Positions 42,145 through 51,774 of a DNA stretch of 64,000 nucleotides are shown piece after piece (position 1 is the stretch's first letter; each line of letters starts with the position of its first letter). The notes beneath the pieces were generated by a model. The model was not told the DNA's origin. It did no database searches and was given only the letters and a program-made list of their open reading frames with translations. The translations under genes and the position numbers were made by a program. Location of the stretch: the NCBI GenBank assembly GCA_937891045.1, contig CALBEV010000187.1, forward strand, positions 1 to 64,000, read 5' to 3'. This DNA comes from an uncultured Burkholderiales bacterium (lineage in GTDB: Bacteria; Pseudomonadota; Gammaproteobacteria; Burkholderiales; Burkholderiaceae).

Positions 42145-43395
42145 TCATTGGCCCCATAAAGACGAGAGTGGTGCAGCCCACAGATGCGGGCCCAAGGGCA
42201 GCGTTTCTGCGCCGTTGTAAAGCACAACGCCCATTTTGAATTGATCACTAGCCAAGCTGGCCAATTTTTTCAAGCCTTTCAAGTCACTTTCGCTGACTGT
42301 GGCTGAGGCCTTGACTTCAATACAGATCAATTCACCCGCCGTGTTTTCAATCACAAAGTCCACTTCAACTTGATCGGTGTCCCGATAGGACATCAATCGG
42401 TAGTCTGAGTTGGCAGTTTGAACATGTTTGAGCAACTCACCAAAGACATAGGTTTCCAACACATGGCCAAATCGCGATTTGTCCTTTTGAACCTCTGCCA
42501 TTTGCATGTCGAGAACGGTTGCCAGTAAACCCGCATCCAAGAATTGCAACTTGGGCGTTTTGACAATCCGATTGAGATGGTTGCGTGACCACATGTCCAG
42601 TCGTTTCAGCAAGTACATCTGTTCAAAAACACCGATGTACTTGGCCACTGTTTTCCCATCCAAACCCACTTCACCGCCCAGCTTGGTGTAGTTGCACATT
42701 TGCCCTGCAGTTTGAGCCAATGCGCGTAAAAACTGAGGCAACTGCGCTAACTTGTCAATGCTTGCAATGTCACGCACATCGCGTTTGATCAAGGCGTCAA
42801 GGTACTGTGTGCCCCAAGCTTTTCTTCGTCTCGCCGTTGTGCGGGTCAGTGCTTCAGGAAAACCACCGCGCAGAACTTGCTCGATCAACTGATCGTCCAA
42901 GATGGGGTGTACGCAGTTGAGGATACGTCCGGCAAATGCATGATCTATCCAATTGGCATCGCTACCCACCATTTCGCTTTGCGACAACGGCAACAAGGTC
43001 AATATTTCCATGCGGCCTGCAAGCGAGTCGGCCACCGTGGGTAAGGCCATGAGATCAGCGGAACCGGTCAACAAAAAGCGGCCTGGTCGCCTGTCTTCAT
43101 CAACACTTTTTTTGATGGCCAACAGCAAGGCTGGCGCACGTTGAACTTCGTCAATGACGGCCCGATCCAAACTGCGGATCAATCCCGTGGGATCTGCTTT
43201 GGCTGACAGCAAGGTCAACTCGTCATCCAGGGTCAAATAACGCATTTCTGCGGCGGCCATTTGGCGTGCCAGCGTTGTTTTGCCAGATTGACGCGGCCCC
43301 ACCAGCAAGGTCACAGGCGTGTCCAACATGGACTCTGAGACCCGTTTTCTGAGCTGCCGTGGATAGATAGGGAAAGCCGTCATGCGCAGCATCAT
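42145..43395 (-). CDS. AAA ATPase with DUF4143 domain
   Basis: 416 residues: P-loop GPRQSGKTT near residue 33, Walker B-like RAVIDEVQRAP, sensor LLTGSAD, and a C-terminal DUF4143 nuclease-fold-like domain (FVIENTAGELICIEVKASATVSESDLKGL, with a PD-(D/E)xK-like V-D-F...E-x-K pattern). Family members are widespread, often horizontally moved, and have no settled function. AT-rich promoter with palindromes. ATG codons at 43395, 43392 and 43383 are possible starts. Convergent with htpX. Confidence 0.88.
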   Translation of the reverse strand: MMLRMTAFPIYPRQLRKRVSESMLDTPVTLLVGPRQSGKTTLARQMAAAEMRYLTLDDELTLLSAKADPTGLIRSLDRAVIDEVQRAPALLLAIKKSVDEDRRPGRFLLTGSADLMALPTVADSLAGRMEILTLLPLSQSEMVGSDANWIDHAFAGRILNCVHPILDDQLIEQVLRGGFPEALTRTTARRRKAWGTQYLDALIKRDVRDIASIDKLAQLPQFLRALAQTAGQMCNYTKLGGEVGLDGKTVAKYIGVFEQMYLLKRLDMWSRNHLNRIVKTPKLQFLDAGLLATVLDMQMAEVQKDKSRFGHVLETYVFGELLKHVQTANSDYRLMSYRDTDQVEVDFVIENTAGELICIEVKASATVSESDLKGLKKLASLASDQFKMGVVLYNGAETLPLGPHLWAAPLSSLWGQ

Positions 43396-43418
43396 ACCGT
43401 GAAATGCGGAAATTTATC

Positions 43419-43463
43419 CCGATAATTTCGGATTTAAATGGCGAGAATCAGGGAAATTTAAAT
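43419..43463 (-). promoter_or_regulatory. palindromes upstream of the DUF4143 ATPase gene
   Basis: CCGA-TAATT-TCGG (43419-43431) and two copies of ATTTAAAT (43432-43439, 43456-43463). The AT-rich character contrasts with neighbours. Possible operator. Confidence 0.35.
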
Positions 43464-45359
43464 CGTATTCGCTTGTAATGTATGGGCGATCGCGTTTTTT
43501 TTCACCTGCGGTTTCGGGCAAGCGCCCTTGGGCAGTTCAAACCAACTTCTCACATCCTCTTCCAACCCCACGCCGTGCATGAAGTTGTAAATGGCTTTTT
43601 TCAAGCCGCGCCCCAGCAGGTCGTGGTCGGTGCCGGTCGGGTCGATGAAGCCGACATCGTTTTGCGCAAATCCGCCCTTAGCCAAAGGCAGCAGTTGCAC
43701 GCCATAAGCCGCCGGGTCTTGACCCACAGGTGAATGCACGGTGCAGGCAAAGCGGTGAAAAAAGCCACTTTGGATGCAACCGTTTTCAAACAACTGCCGC
43801 ACATATTCCAGCGCATCCACCGTGTCTTGCAAAGTTTGCGTGGGAAAACCATACATCAGGTAGGCATGTACCAACACACCCGCTTCTGAAAAACCTTTGG
43901 TGACCCGCGCCACCTGCGCCACCGACACGCCTTTTTGCATCAGGTTCAACAAGCGGTCTGAAGCGACTTCCAAACCGCCCGACACGGCAATGCAACCACT
44001 CTCGGCCAACAACTCGGACAGCTCGGGTGTGAAGGTTTTTTCGAACCGAATGTTGCCCCACCAAGTCACTTGCAGTTGACGGCGCACAATTTCTTCGGCC
44101 ATGGCTTTCAAGGACTTGGGCGGCGCGGCCTCGTCCACCAAATGAAAACCGGTTTGCCCGGTTTCTTCCACGATGCGTTGCATGCGGTCCACAAAGGTGC
44201 TGGCACTGGCCGCGTCATAGCGCGAGATGTAATCGAGGGACACGTCGCAAAAACTGCATTTCTTCCAGTAGCAACCATGGGCCACGGTGAGTTTGTTCCA
44301 GCGACCATCGCTCCACAAACGGTGCATCGGGTTGAGCATGTCGAGCAACGACAAATACTTGTGGAGTGGCAAGCCATCCCAAGTGGGTGTGCCCACATCC
44401 TCGAAGGCCACATCAGGCTCGGACCAGTTGATGTAGTTCACCGCACCATCTACCCGCACAAAACTGCGCACCAAGCGCTGTTGCGAGCGTTGTCCTTGCA
44501 GGTGCTCAATGAGCGCCAACAAGGGGCGTTCACCTGCATCCAAAGACACCACATCGACAAAATCAAACAAGCGGGGTTCGCTGAGTTGCCGCAACTCGGT
44601 GTTGGCATAGCCGCCGCCCAGCGCGATGCAAATCTGCGGTGCCTGGGCTTTGATAGTTTGGGCGATGCGCAGCGCGGCGTACATGGCGCCGGGAAAAGGT
44701 ACCGACAACACCACCAAAGCGGGTTGGTGTGTTTCAAGGGCTTGCAGGGTGCGCTGTTTCAGCAAGTCGTCCAGCAACGTGGGTGCTGATGCCAATGCTT
44801 GTGCCAACGGGTCGAAGCTGGCTTGGCTGCTGGCCAAGGATTCACCGTAGCGCACAAACTCAAAGCGTTCGTCCACGGCATCCCGCACCACATCCGCGAT
44901 GTCGTTCAAGTAGAGCGTGGCCAAATGCCGTGCGCGGTCTTGTTGCCCCAATGCGCCAAAGGCCCAGCCCAAAGGGTCACCGCCGTCGTCTTCGAACACA
45001 TCGAGCGCAGCAAAGCGTGGGCCTTCAGGCAAGAAGCCGCGACCACTGATGCGGTGGCACAACGTGGCGTCTTGTCCTTGCAGAAAAGCAATCGTGGGCG
45101 CGATGCTGTGTTCGTAACGGCTGAAGTGGTCGAGGAAAAAATTGACGCCAGCACTGCGGTCTTCCAGCGGCAGTTGCAAGGCTTTGTCGCGCACTTGGCG
45201 CAACGCATCAGGCGTTAACAAGTCCAACACCAAGGACAGTGCCAAATCTGCTTGCACCGCGTCCACACCTTGGCTGCGCAAAAAACCGGTGAGGTAAGCG
45301 GTGGAAGGGTAGGGCGTGTTGAGTTGCGTCATCGGCGGGATGAGGCTGAGCACTTTCAT
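43458..45359 (-). CDS. B12-binding-type radical SAM protein
   Basis: 633 residues. The N-terminal part is a cobalamin-binding-like Rossmann domain (LVVLSVPFPGAMYAALRIAQTIKAQAPQICIALGGGYANTE). The radical SAM domain follows, with its cluster motif HGCYWKKCSFCD: the cysteine spacing is CX4CX2C rather than the common CX3CX2C. Then GFHLVDEAAPP, VSGGLEVASDRLLNLMQKG and LMYGFPTQTLQDTVDAL, usual for this superfamily. The product is unknown. Its start overlaps the stop of the flavoprotein gene (ATGA), so the two work together. Confidence 0.85.
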   Translation of the reverse strand: MKVLSLIPPMTQLNTPYPSTAYLTGFLRSQGVDAVQADLALSLVLDLLTPDALRQVRDKALQLPLEDRSAGVNFFLDHFSRYEHSIAPTIAFLQGQDATLCHRISGRGFLPEGPRFAALDVFEDDGGDPLGWAFGALGQQDRARHLATLYLNDIADVVRDAVDERFEFVRYGESLASSQASFDPLAQALASAPTLLDDLLKQRTLQALETHQPALVVLSVPFPGAMYAALRIAQTIKAQAPQICIALGGGYANTELRQLSEPRLFDFVDVVSLDAGERPLLALIEHLQGQRSQQRLVRSFVRVDGAVNYINWSEPDVAFEDVGTPTWDGLPLHKYLSLLDMLNPMHRLWSDGRWNKLTVAHGCYWKKCSFCDVSLDYISRYDAASASTFVDRMQRIVEETGQTGFHLVDEAAPPKSLKAMAEEIVRRQLQVTWWGNIRFEKTFTPELSELLAESGCIAVSGGLEVASDRLLNLMQKGVSVAQVARVTKGFSEAGVLVHAYLMYGFPTQTLQDTVDALEYVRQLFENGCIQSGFFHRFACTVHSPVGQDPAAYGVQLLPLAKGGFAQNDVGFIDPTGTDHDLLGRGLKKAIYNFMHGVGLEEDVRSWFELPKGACPKPQVKKNAIAHTLQANTI

Positions 45360-47137
45360 ACAGCGGCTCCTTGTGCACAGGCAGGCGCTTGCAACAGTTG
45401 CACGGCCACAGCTTCACCCAATTTGATGCCGTCCACCGCCGCCGACAAAATCCCACCGGCATAACCTGCACCTTCACCACCAGGGTACAGCCCGCGCATG
45501 TTCGGGCTTTGCAAGTCTTTGTCGCGATCAATCCGCAGCGGTGACGAGGTGCGCGTTTCTGCACCTGTGAGCACCGCATCTGGCAAATCAAAGCCTTTGA
45601 TCTTTTGACCAAACACGGGCAGCGCTTCACGCATGGCGAACACCGCATAGCTTGGCAATACTTGGTTCAGGTGCGTCATGTGCACGCCGGGCTTGTAGGA
45701 CGGCTCAACGCTGCCAAGTTGCGTGGACGCGCGGTCTGCCAACAAGTCGCCCACCAACTGCGCGGGGCCGTGGTAGTTGCTGCCACCGGCCACATAGGCC
45801 AGGCTTTCAATCTGCCGTTGCAACACCATTCCTGCCAGCGGGTGAAATCCATCCGTGGTGTCTTGGGTGTCCAGGCGCACTGCATTGCCCAACTCTTGGC
45901 CCAGTGCGTCTTCAAAGGCTTTTGCATCCGTGGGGTAGTCCGAGGGGTCGATGCCGACCACGATGCCTGCATTCGCATTGCGTTCGTTGCGCGAATACTG
46001 GCTCATGCCATTGGTCACCACGCGGCCTGCTTCGCTGGTGGCTGCCACCACGGTGCCGCCCGGGCACATGCAAAAGCTGTACACCGCGCGGCCGTTGGCA
46101 GCGTGGTGCACCAACTTGTAATCAGCCGCACCCAACATCGGGTGGCCTGCATGCATCCCCCACCGTGCGCGGTCAATCAGGCTTTGAGGATGCTCGATGC
46201 GCACGCCGATGGAAAACGGCTTGGCTTGCATCGCCACCTGATGACGGTGCAGCATGGTGAAGGTGTCGCGGGCGCTGTGGCCCAGCGCCATCACCACCTG
46301 TTGGGCGGGCAAGACATAACGCTCCCCCGTGTCTTGTTTCAAGATGTGCAAGGCTTGCAACTGCCGATGCGCGTCGTAAGCGATGTCGACCACGCGTTGT
46401 TCAAACCGCACTTCGCCGCCTAAGCGAATGATGTCTTCGCGCAAACCTTCCACCACCTTCACCAACTTGAAGGTGCCGATGTGGGGATGCGCCGCCCACA
46501 AAATGTCTTCGGGTGCGCCAAAGCGCACAAACTCTTGCATCACTTTGCGTCCCAAATGGCGCGGGTCTTTGATTTGGCTGTAGAGCTTGCCATCGGAAAA
46601 AGTGCCTGCACCGCCTTCGCCAAACTGCACATTGCTCTCGGGTTTCAAAACGGATTGGCGCCACAAACCCCAGGTGTCTTTGGTGCGTTGGCGCACCGCC
46701 GGGCCGCGCTCGATGACGATCGGCTTCAAACCCATTTGCGCCAACACGAGTGCCGCAAACATGCCGCAAGGGCCAAAGCCCACCACCACGGGGCGCGGTG
46801 TGTCTTGGCCCCAATCTGAAGGCGCTTGCACGGGCGGCTGCCATTGCATGTCGGGTGTGGCTTGGATGTGCGGGTTGCCAGCGTGTTGCTTCAGCAGGGC
46901 GGCTTCTTGCTGCGGGTTGTGCAAGTTCACATCGACGATGTAGACCACCAGCAGTTTTTTGCGTGCATCAAAGCTGCGTTTGAACACCTGCCAGTGCGCG
47001 ATGTCTTGCAAGGTCACACCCAATGTTTGCGCAATCAGCGGTGCAAGCGCCAGTGTGAACAAGGGCGGCGTGGCGGATGCGTCGGGGGGATCGAAGGCTG
47101 CGTCTAAAGGCAGCTTGAGTTCAGAGAGGCGGATCAT
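45356..47137 (-). CDS. FAD-dependent dehydrogenase (COG2509 type)
   Basis: 593 residues. Dinucleotide-binding motif VVGFGPCGMFAALVLAQMGLKPIVIERG near residue 95, FAD-contact text NVQFGEGGAGTFSDGKLYSQI, AHPHIGTFKLVKVVEGLREDIIRLGGEVRF, and a C-terminal GLYPGGEGAGYAGGILSAAVDGIKLGEAVA. The family is uncharacterised. The start is the ATG at 47137, because the longer frame runs into rnpB. First gene of a two-gene operon with the radical SAM protein. Confidence 0.85.
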   Translation of the reverse strand: MIRLSELKLPLDAAFDPPDASATPPLFTLALAPLIAQTLGVTLQDIAHWQVFKRSFDARKKLLVVYIVDVNLHNPQQEAALLKQHAGNPHIQATPDMQWQPPVQAPSDWGQDTPRPVVVGFGPCGMFAALVLAQMGLKPIVIERGPAVRQRTKDTWGLWRQSVLKPESNVQFGEGGAGTFSDGKLYSQIKDPRHLGRKVMQEFVRFGAPEDILWAAHPHIGTFKLVKVVEGLREDIIRLGGEVRFEQRVVDIAYDAHRQLQALHILKQDTGERYVLPAQQVVMALGHSARDTFTMLHRHQVAMQAKPFSIGVRIEHPQSLIDRARWGMHAGHPMLGAADYKLVHHAANGRAVYSFCMCPGGTVVAATSEAGRVVTNGMSQYSRNERNANAGIVVGIDPSDYPTDAKAFEDALGQELGNAVRLDTQDTTDGFHPLAGMVLQRQIESLAYVAGGSNYHGPAQLVGDLLADRASTQLGSVEPSYKPGVHMTHLNQVLPSYAVFAMREALPVFGQKIKGFDLPDAVLTGAETRTSSPLRIDRDKDLQSPNMRGLYPGGEGAGYAGGILSAAVDGIKLGEAVAVQLLQAPACAQGAAV

Positions 47138-47193
47138 GACAAGCGGTCCGTGGCGATCGGACAAGGGCTGGTAGATGGCCGTGATTATCAACC

Positions 47194-47199
47194 GATAAT
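47194..47199 (+). promoter_or_regulatory. -10 box of rnpB
   Basis: GATAAT, 7 bp before the predicted RNA start at 47206. The -35 region is weak. Confidence 0.5.
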
Positions 47200-47205
47200 G
47201 AAAGC

Positions 47206-47543
47206 GTGAAGCACGCCAGGCCGTCGCTGGTGCAAGGACAGAAATGTCGCACTGGAGGAACGTCCGGACTGCACAGGACAGCGTAGGAGGTAACACCTCT
47301 CCACCGCGAGGTGAGGATCAGAGCAACAGAGACGAGTCAACACCAACACTTCGGTGTTGGTGTTGGGTGAAACGGGCAATCTCTACGCGCAGCAATACCA
47401 AGTAGGCCAACGTTGATGTGGTTCCGCAGAGTTGGCGGGTAGGTAGCACCGAGCCGGGTGGGCGACCCTCGGCCCAGAGGAATGACGGTCACGTGTTGGG
47501 CAACCAACATGCACAAAATCCGGCGTATCGGCGGGCTTCACAC
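47206..47543 (+). ncRNA. rnpB: RNase P RNA, class A
   Basis: About 338 nt. The ends pair as helix P1 (GTGAAGC at 47206-47212 with GCTTCAC at 47535-47541). Conserved blocks: GAGGAACGTCCGGACT (47257 onward), AGAGCAACAGAGA, GGTGAAACGGGCAA, GGGTAGGTAGCACCGAG, and GAGGAATGACGGTCACG. The hairpin CACCAACA-CTTCGG-TGTTGGTG is the P12 region. This RNA is the catalyst that matures tRNA 5' ends. Confidence 0.93.
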
Positions 47544-47548
47544 TTTCT

Positions 47549-49201
47549 TCAAGCACCACGGATGTGTTGCACATGCGCCTCTAGCGAGCGCATGGCCACC
47601 GGCCAAATGGCCTGGGGCACATCGTCATACACCAGCGCCAACCAATCGTTCATGCTGCCATCAGGCAAGGCTTTCATGGCGTTCAAGACTTTGCGTTCAC
47701 GCGCCAAGCGGTGGTTTTTCAAACGGTTCATGCAGTCGATGGCGCTGTAAGCCTCGCCCCAGACATTGCCCAGCACATGGCCGTGTGCAGGCAAAATGAA
47801 CTCCACTTGAAATTCATGGCCCAAGGCCATCAGTTTGTCCAAGGACGCCAAATAGTCGCCCATGTGGCCATCGGGCGGGTCGATGACGGTGGTGCTGCCG
47901 TTGAGCACATGGTCGCCGCTGAACAACAAGCCGTCTTCTTCCAAGATGAAACACACATGGTTGGCTGCGTGCCCTGGTGTGTGCACCACGCGCAAGCTGT
48001 GACGGTGCTCGCCAGACTGCAACACCAAGCGCTCGCCATCTTTCAATTCGCGGTCGGGCACAAATTCGCTGTGGGCGCGTGCGGTGGGCAAGGAGGTCAT
48101 GCCCAATGTGTGCACTTGAACGCCATGCTGGGCGCACAAGGCTTGAAGCAGTGCCGCACCCGGTGAGTGGTCGGGGTGGGAATGGGTGCAAACGATGGCT
48201 TGAATCTGACCTTGTGTGATGTCCCACAAACGCTGCACATGCTGTGCATCTGGTGGGCCAGGGTCGATGACGATGAAGCCGCTGTCTGCATCGCCCACCA
48301 CATAGCTGTTGGTGCCGGGTCCGGTCATGACACTGGGGTTGGGGGCGGTCAAGCGTTGCACATGCTCAAGCAAACGAACCGGTTGCTTGGTTTGCCAATC
48401 AAGGTGGTGCACGATCTGCCCATCGCGACAGGTCAGGGCCAGTTCGCCATAAGGCGCATCGTGTTCCATGAACCGCGCCTCTTGGGCATTCAAAAAACCA
48501 GCGCGTGGGCAACTGGTGAACCAAGGCTGCTCGTTGGCACAGGCTTGCAACACGCTGTCCACGTTGTCGTGCGCTTGCATGCGCTCCAGGCTGCGGATGG
48601 TGGGAAAGATGATGAAGAAATCTTCTTCGCGGTGACGTCGCAGCGCTTCAGCAGGGCGAATCCACACCGGCTCAAACTGCTCTTGTTCGTCGGCCACAGG
48701 TGTTTGGTGGTCGGGCATGCGGGCCACCAAGAAAGGCACGTCAAAGCGGCGTTTCAAATCCCGGTCGGTGATCCAATGTGCCAACACAAACACTTGGTCG
48801 GCGGCCAATGTCAAGCCCAGTTCTTCGCATTGCATGTGCAGGGCTTGGCTGCGGTCCAGCTTGGCGATGTCTTGCATGTTGGCCATGCGGCCTTGCGCAT
48901 CCGTGGCCAGCAACACGCCCAGCTCTTCAAAGCTTTCGCGGATGGCGGCCACCGCTTGCGTCAAGCGGGTGTCGTCTTGCGTTGGGCGGCGTTTCACCAG
49001 GTGGTGAATCTCGGCGTCACTGGCATCGATGCCGCCACCGGGAAACACATAAGCCCCCGGCGCAAAACTCGCACTCATCGAGCGGCGTGTCATCAACACC
49101 TCCAAGCCTTGTTCACCATCGCGCAGCAGCAACACAGTGGCAGCAGGCAGGGGCGTGGCGGGTGTGCGTTCGGGGTAGATTTGCAGCTGGGGGCGGACCA
49201 T
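47549..49201 (-). CDS. Nudix hydrolase fused to metallo-beta-lactamase-fold hydrolase
   Basis: 550 residues with two enzymes in one chain. N-terminal Nudix domain (residues about 1-250): PAATVLLLRDGEQGLEVLMTRRS, FVPGGGID-like FPGGGIDASD, and the Nudix box end AIRESFEELGVLL. C-terminal MBL domain: VTGPGTNSYVVG, THSHPDHSPGAALLQ with the zinc motif, HTPGHAANHVCFIL, GDHVLNGSTTVIDPPDG. Nudix-MBL fusions and neighbours occur in Burkholderiales; relatives act on CoA or nucleotide diphosphates and thioesters, but the substrate here is not known. Ends 6-8 bp from rnpB, convergent. Confidence 0.87.
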   Translation of the reverse strand: MVRPQLQIYPERTPATPLPAATVLLLRDGEQGLEVLMTRRSMSASFAPGAYVFPGGGIDASDAEIHHLVKRRPTQDDTRLTQAVAAIRESFEELGVLLATDAQGRMANMQDIAKLDRSQALHMQCEELGLTLAADQVFVLAHWITDRDLKRRFDVPFLVARMPDHQTPVADEQEQFEPVWIRPAEALRRHREEDFFIIFPTIRSLERMQAHDNVDSVLQACANEQPWFTSCPRAGFLNAQEARFMEHDAPYGELALTCRDGQIVHHLDWQTKQPVRLLEHVQRLTAPNPSVMTGPGTNSYVVGDADSGFIVIDPGPPDAQHVQRLWDITQGQIQAIVCTHSHPDHSPGAALLQALCAQHGVQVHTLGMTSLPTARAHSEFVPDRELKDGERLVLQSGEHRHSLRVVHTPGHAANHVCFILEEDGLLFSGDHVLNGSTTVIDPPDGHMGDYLASLDKLMALGHEFQVEFILPAHGHVLGNVWGEAYSAIDCMNRLKNHRLARERKVLNAMKALPDGSMNDWLALVYDDVPQAIWPVAMRSLEAHVQHIRGA

Positions 49202-49244
49202 GGTGTGAGGGCAGGGGTGGGGGTGAAGGGATGATAATCGGCAC

Positions 49245-50105
49245 ATGCGGATTCGATTTACCAAAATGCAGGGCGCAGGCAACGACTTCGTGGTGCTCGA
49301 TGAGACCCACGGCCTCTTGGGTTTGCGCCCCGACCAATACCAATTCATTGCCAACCGACACTTTGGTGTCGGTGCCGATCAAATTCTCAGTGTGCGACCC
49401 GCGCCCCAAGCCGATGTGGACTTTGAGTATGTGATTCACAACGCCGATGGCGGCGAAGTGGAAAACTGCGGCAACGGTGCGCGTTGCTTTGTGCGCTATG
49501 TGCGCAGCCACGGCCTCACCGACAAAACCACGGTGCGTGTGAAAGTGCACGGCGGCGTCATCTCTTTGCATGAACTGCCCGATGGTCAAGTGCAAGTGGA
49601 CATGGGCCCACCGGTGTTTGACTTGCCCCAAGTCCCTTTCAACACAGCGCAAGCAAAAGCTTTGGACGGCACTGATGGTTTGCGTTGGCAATTGGCGTTG
49701 AACGCGAACGACCAGGCCGATGTGGCCGTGCTGTCCATGGGCAACCCCCATGCTGTGCTGCGTGTAGACGATGTCGACCTGGCTTCGGTAGCCAGTTGGG
49801 GCCCCTTGATTGAAAACCACGCAGCCTTTCCCAAGCGCGTGAACGCCGGGTTTTTGCAAGTGCTGTCACGCAGCCAAGTGAAGTTGCGCGTGTTCGAGCG
49901 CGGTGCGGGCGAAACCTTGGCTTGTGGCACGGGCGCTTGTGCAGCGGTGGTGGCCGGTATACGGCAAGGCTGGCTCGACGATCAAGTTCAGGTGCACACC
50001 CGTGGTGGTGTGCTCACGATTCAATGGCATGGCGCAGGTTCATCGGTGATGATGACGGGCCCAGCCACCACGGTATTCACAGGCGAGATGGAGATTCCCG
50101 AATGA
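49245..50105 (+). CDS. dapF: diaminopimelate epimerase
   Basis: 286-residue DapF. The two catalytic cysteines are in [17 protein letters not shown] (near residue 75) and [16 protein letters not shown] (near 227). N-terminal [14 protein letters not shown] is typical. It makes meso-DAP for lysine and for peptidoglycan, consistent with the DNPR motif of MurE at 60.3 kb. Divergent from the Nudix-MBL gene with 43 bp between, and overlapping the DUF484 gene by ATGA. Confidence 0.97.
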   Translation: MRIRFTKMQGAGNDFVVLDETHGLLGLRPDQYQFIANRHFGVGADQILSVRPAPQADVDFEYVIHNADGGEVENCGNGARCFVRYVRSHGLTDKTTVRVKVHGGVISLHELPDGQVQVDMGPPVFDLPQVPFNTAQAKALDGTDGLRWQLALNANDQADVAVLSMGNPHAVLRVDDVDLASVASWGPLIENHAAFPKRVNAGFLQVLSRSQVKLRVFERGAGETLACGTGACAAVVAGIRQGWLDDQVQVHTRGGVLTIQWHGAGSSVMMTGPATTVFTGEMEIPE

Positions 50106-50824
50106 GCAACCCGATCACACCGATCACCGAAGACGACATTGCCAATTTTCTGGTGAACACGCCTGATTTTTTCGAGCGCCATGCCGCACTTTTGTCCACC
50201 GTGCGGTTCGTCAGTCCGCATGGCCAACGGGCGGTCAGTTTGCAAGAACGTCAAGCCGACATGCTGCGCGAAAAGATTCGCGCCTTGGAACACCGCATGA
50301 TGGACATGATCCGCAACGGCAGCGACAACGCGGTGCTGTCTGACCGCTTGCACCGTTGGTCGCAAAGCCTCTTGAACACCCAACAACCCGGCAACCTGCC
50401 CAACGTCATCGTCGATGAGATTCAGCACCACTTCATGGTGCCCCAGGTGGCCATCCGGGTGTGGAACGTGGACCAAGCCTATGAAATTGAGCCCTTCACC
50501 CATGGCGTCAGCGACGAGGTGAAAGCGTTTGCCGCGGGCTTGCGAGCACCTTATTGCGGTGCCAACGCCGAGTTTGAGGCCGTGAATTGGCTCGCCCACC
50601 CCCACGAAGCCCAATCGGTGGCGCTCTTGGCTTTGCGCAGCACCAACACCCCGTGGTCCACCGATGTGCCCACCGATCCGGAAGCCAAACTGCCTGACCA
50701 TGAACTCATCGGTTTGTTGGTCTTGGCTTCACCCGATCCCCAGCGATTTCAGCCGTCGATGGGCACCGACTTGCTGGCCCGCATTGGCGAATTGGCCAGC
50801 GCCGCCCTGACACGCCTGCGTTGA
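50102..50824 (+). CDS. DUF484 family protein
   Basis: 240 residues of the DUF484 (YigA) family: [66 protein letters not shown], a predicted helix and coiled coil, followed by a GAF-like domain ([53 protein letters not shown]). The same dapF-DUF484-xerC order occurs in E. coli. Role unknown. Confidence 0.92.
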   Translation: MSNPITPITEDDIANFLVNTPDFFERHAALLSTVRFVSPHGQRAVSLQERQADMLREKIRALEHRMMDMIRNGSDNAVLSDRLHRWSQSLLNTQQPGNLPNVIVDEIQHHFMVPQVAIRVWNVDQAYEIEPFTHGVSDEVKAFAAGLRAPYCGANAEFEAVNWLAHPHEAQSVALLALRSTNTPWSTDVPTDPEAKLPDHELIGLLVLASPDPQRFQPSMGTDLLARIGELASAALTRLR

Positions 50825-50835
50825 CCAACCCACGC

Positions 50836-51774
50836 ATGACCGACAAGCCCACTTTGGTTGAACGCTATTTGGCGCATGCGCAGTTTGAAAAACGCTTGGC
50901 CGAGCGCACCGTGGCCTTGTACACCGATGACTTGAAACGTTTGCAAGCCTTGGCGCAAGAAGCCGGTGTGTCGCTTGAACAAGTACAAGCCCACCACGTG
51001 CGACGCTGGATGGCGCAGATGCACAGCGGCGGTCGAACACCGCGTGGCATCGCGCTCATCGTCTCGGGCTGGCGCGGTTTTTACACCTGGCTGGGACGCG
51101 AAGGCTTGGTCAGCAGCAACCCCTTGGCTGATTTGCGTGCCCCCAAAGCCGCCAAGCCTTTGCCCAAAGCACTGAATGTCGATGATGCGGTGCACCTCAC
51201 CGAACACCGCAACGACGACCAAGACCCGTGGTTGCAAGCACGTGACATCGCCATGGTGGAGTTGCTCTACAGCAGCGGTTTGCGTGTGGCCGAACTGACC
51301 GGCTTGGATGTGCAAGCCAGCGCACAAGCGCGGGGGTGGATTGACATGGACGGTGCTGAAGCCCATGTGCTGGGCAAAGGTTCGAAGCGACGCAGTGTGC
51401 CCGTGGGTCAACAAGCCCTGCAGGCCTTGCAAGCCTGGTTGGCCATTCGCAGCCAGGGCTTGCCCGTGCAAGCACAAACCCAAGCCGCTTTGTTTGTCGG
51501 GCAGCGTGGCACAAGGCTGAGTTCACAAGCCATTTGGCAACGCTTGCGCCAACGGGGTGTGCAAGCGGGCATGAGCACGGCACTGCACCCGCACATGCTG
51601 CGGCATTCGTTCGCCAGCCATGTGCTGCAGTCCAGTGGCGACTTGCGGGCGGTGCAAGAGTTGTTGGGCCACGCCAACATCAGCACAACCCAGGTCTACA
51701 CCCGACTCGATTACCAACATTTGGCCAAGGCCTATGACGCGGCGCATCCACGCGCCCGCAGAAAATCCGCATGA
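50836..51774 (+). CDS. xerC: site-specific recombinase XerC
   Basis: 312-residue tyrosine recombinase that with XerD resolves chromosome dimers at dif. SAM-like N-terminal domain, then catalytic residues: Arg in LYSSGLRVAELTGLD, Lys in LGKGSKRRSVPVG, HxxRH in HPHMLRHSFASH, His in LLGHANISTTQVY, and the Tyr nucleophile in YTRLDYQHL. Start ATG 50836; a TTG at 50821 overlapping the DUF484 stop is possible. Overlaps rlmI by ATGA. Confidence 0.96.
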   Translation: MTDKPTLVERYLAHAQFEKRLAERTVALYTDDLKRLQALAQEAGVSLEQVQAHHVRRWMAQMHSGGRTPRGIALIVSGWRGFYTWLGREGLVSSNPLADLRAPKAAKPLPKALNVDDAVHLTEHRNDDQDPWLQARDIAMVELLYSSGLRVAELTGLDVQASAQARGWIDMDGAEAHVLGKGSKRRSVPVGQQALQALQAWLAIRSQGLPVQAQTQAALFVGQRGTRLSSQAIWQRLRQRGVQAGMSTALHPHMLRHSFASHVLQSSGDLRAVQELLGHANISTTQVYTRLDYQHLAKAYDAAHPRARRKSA

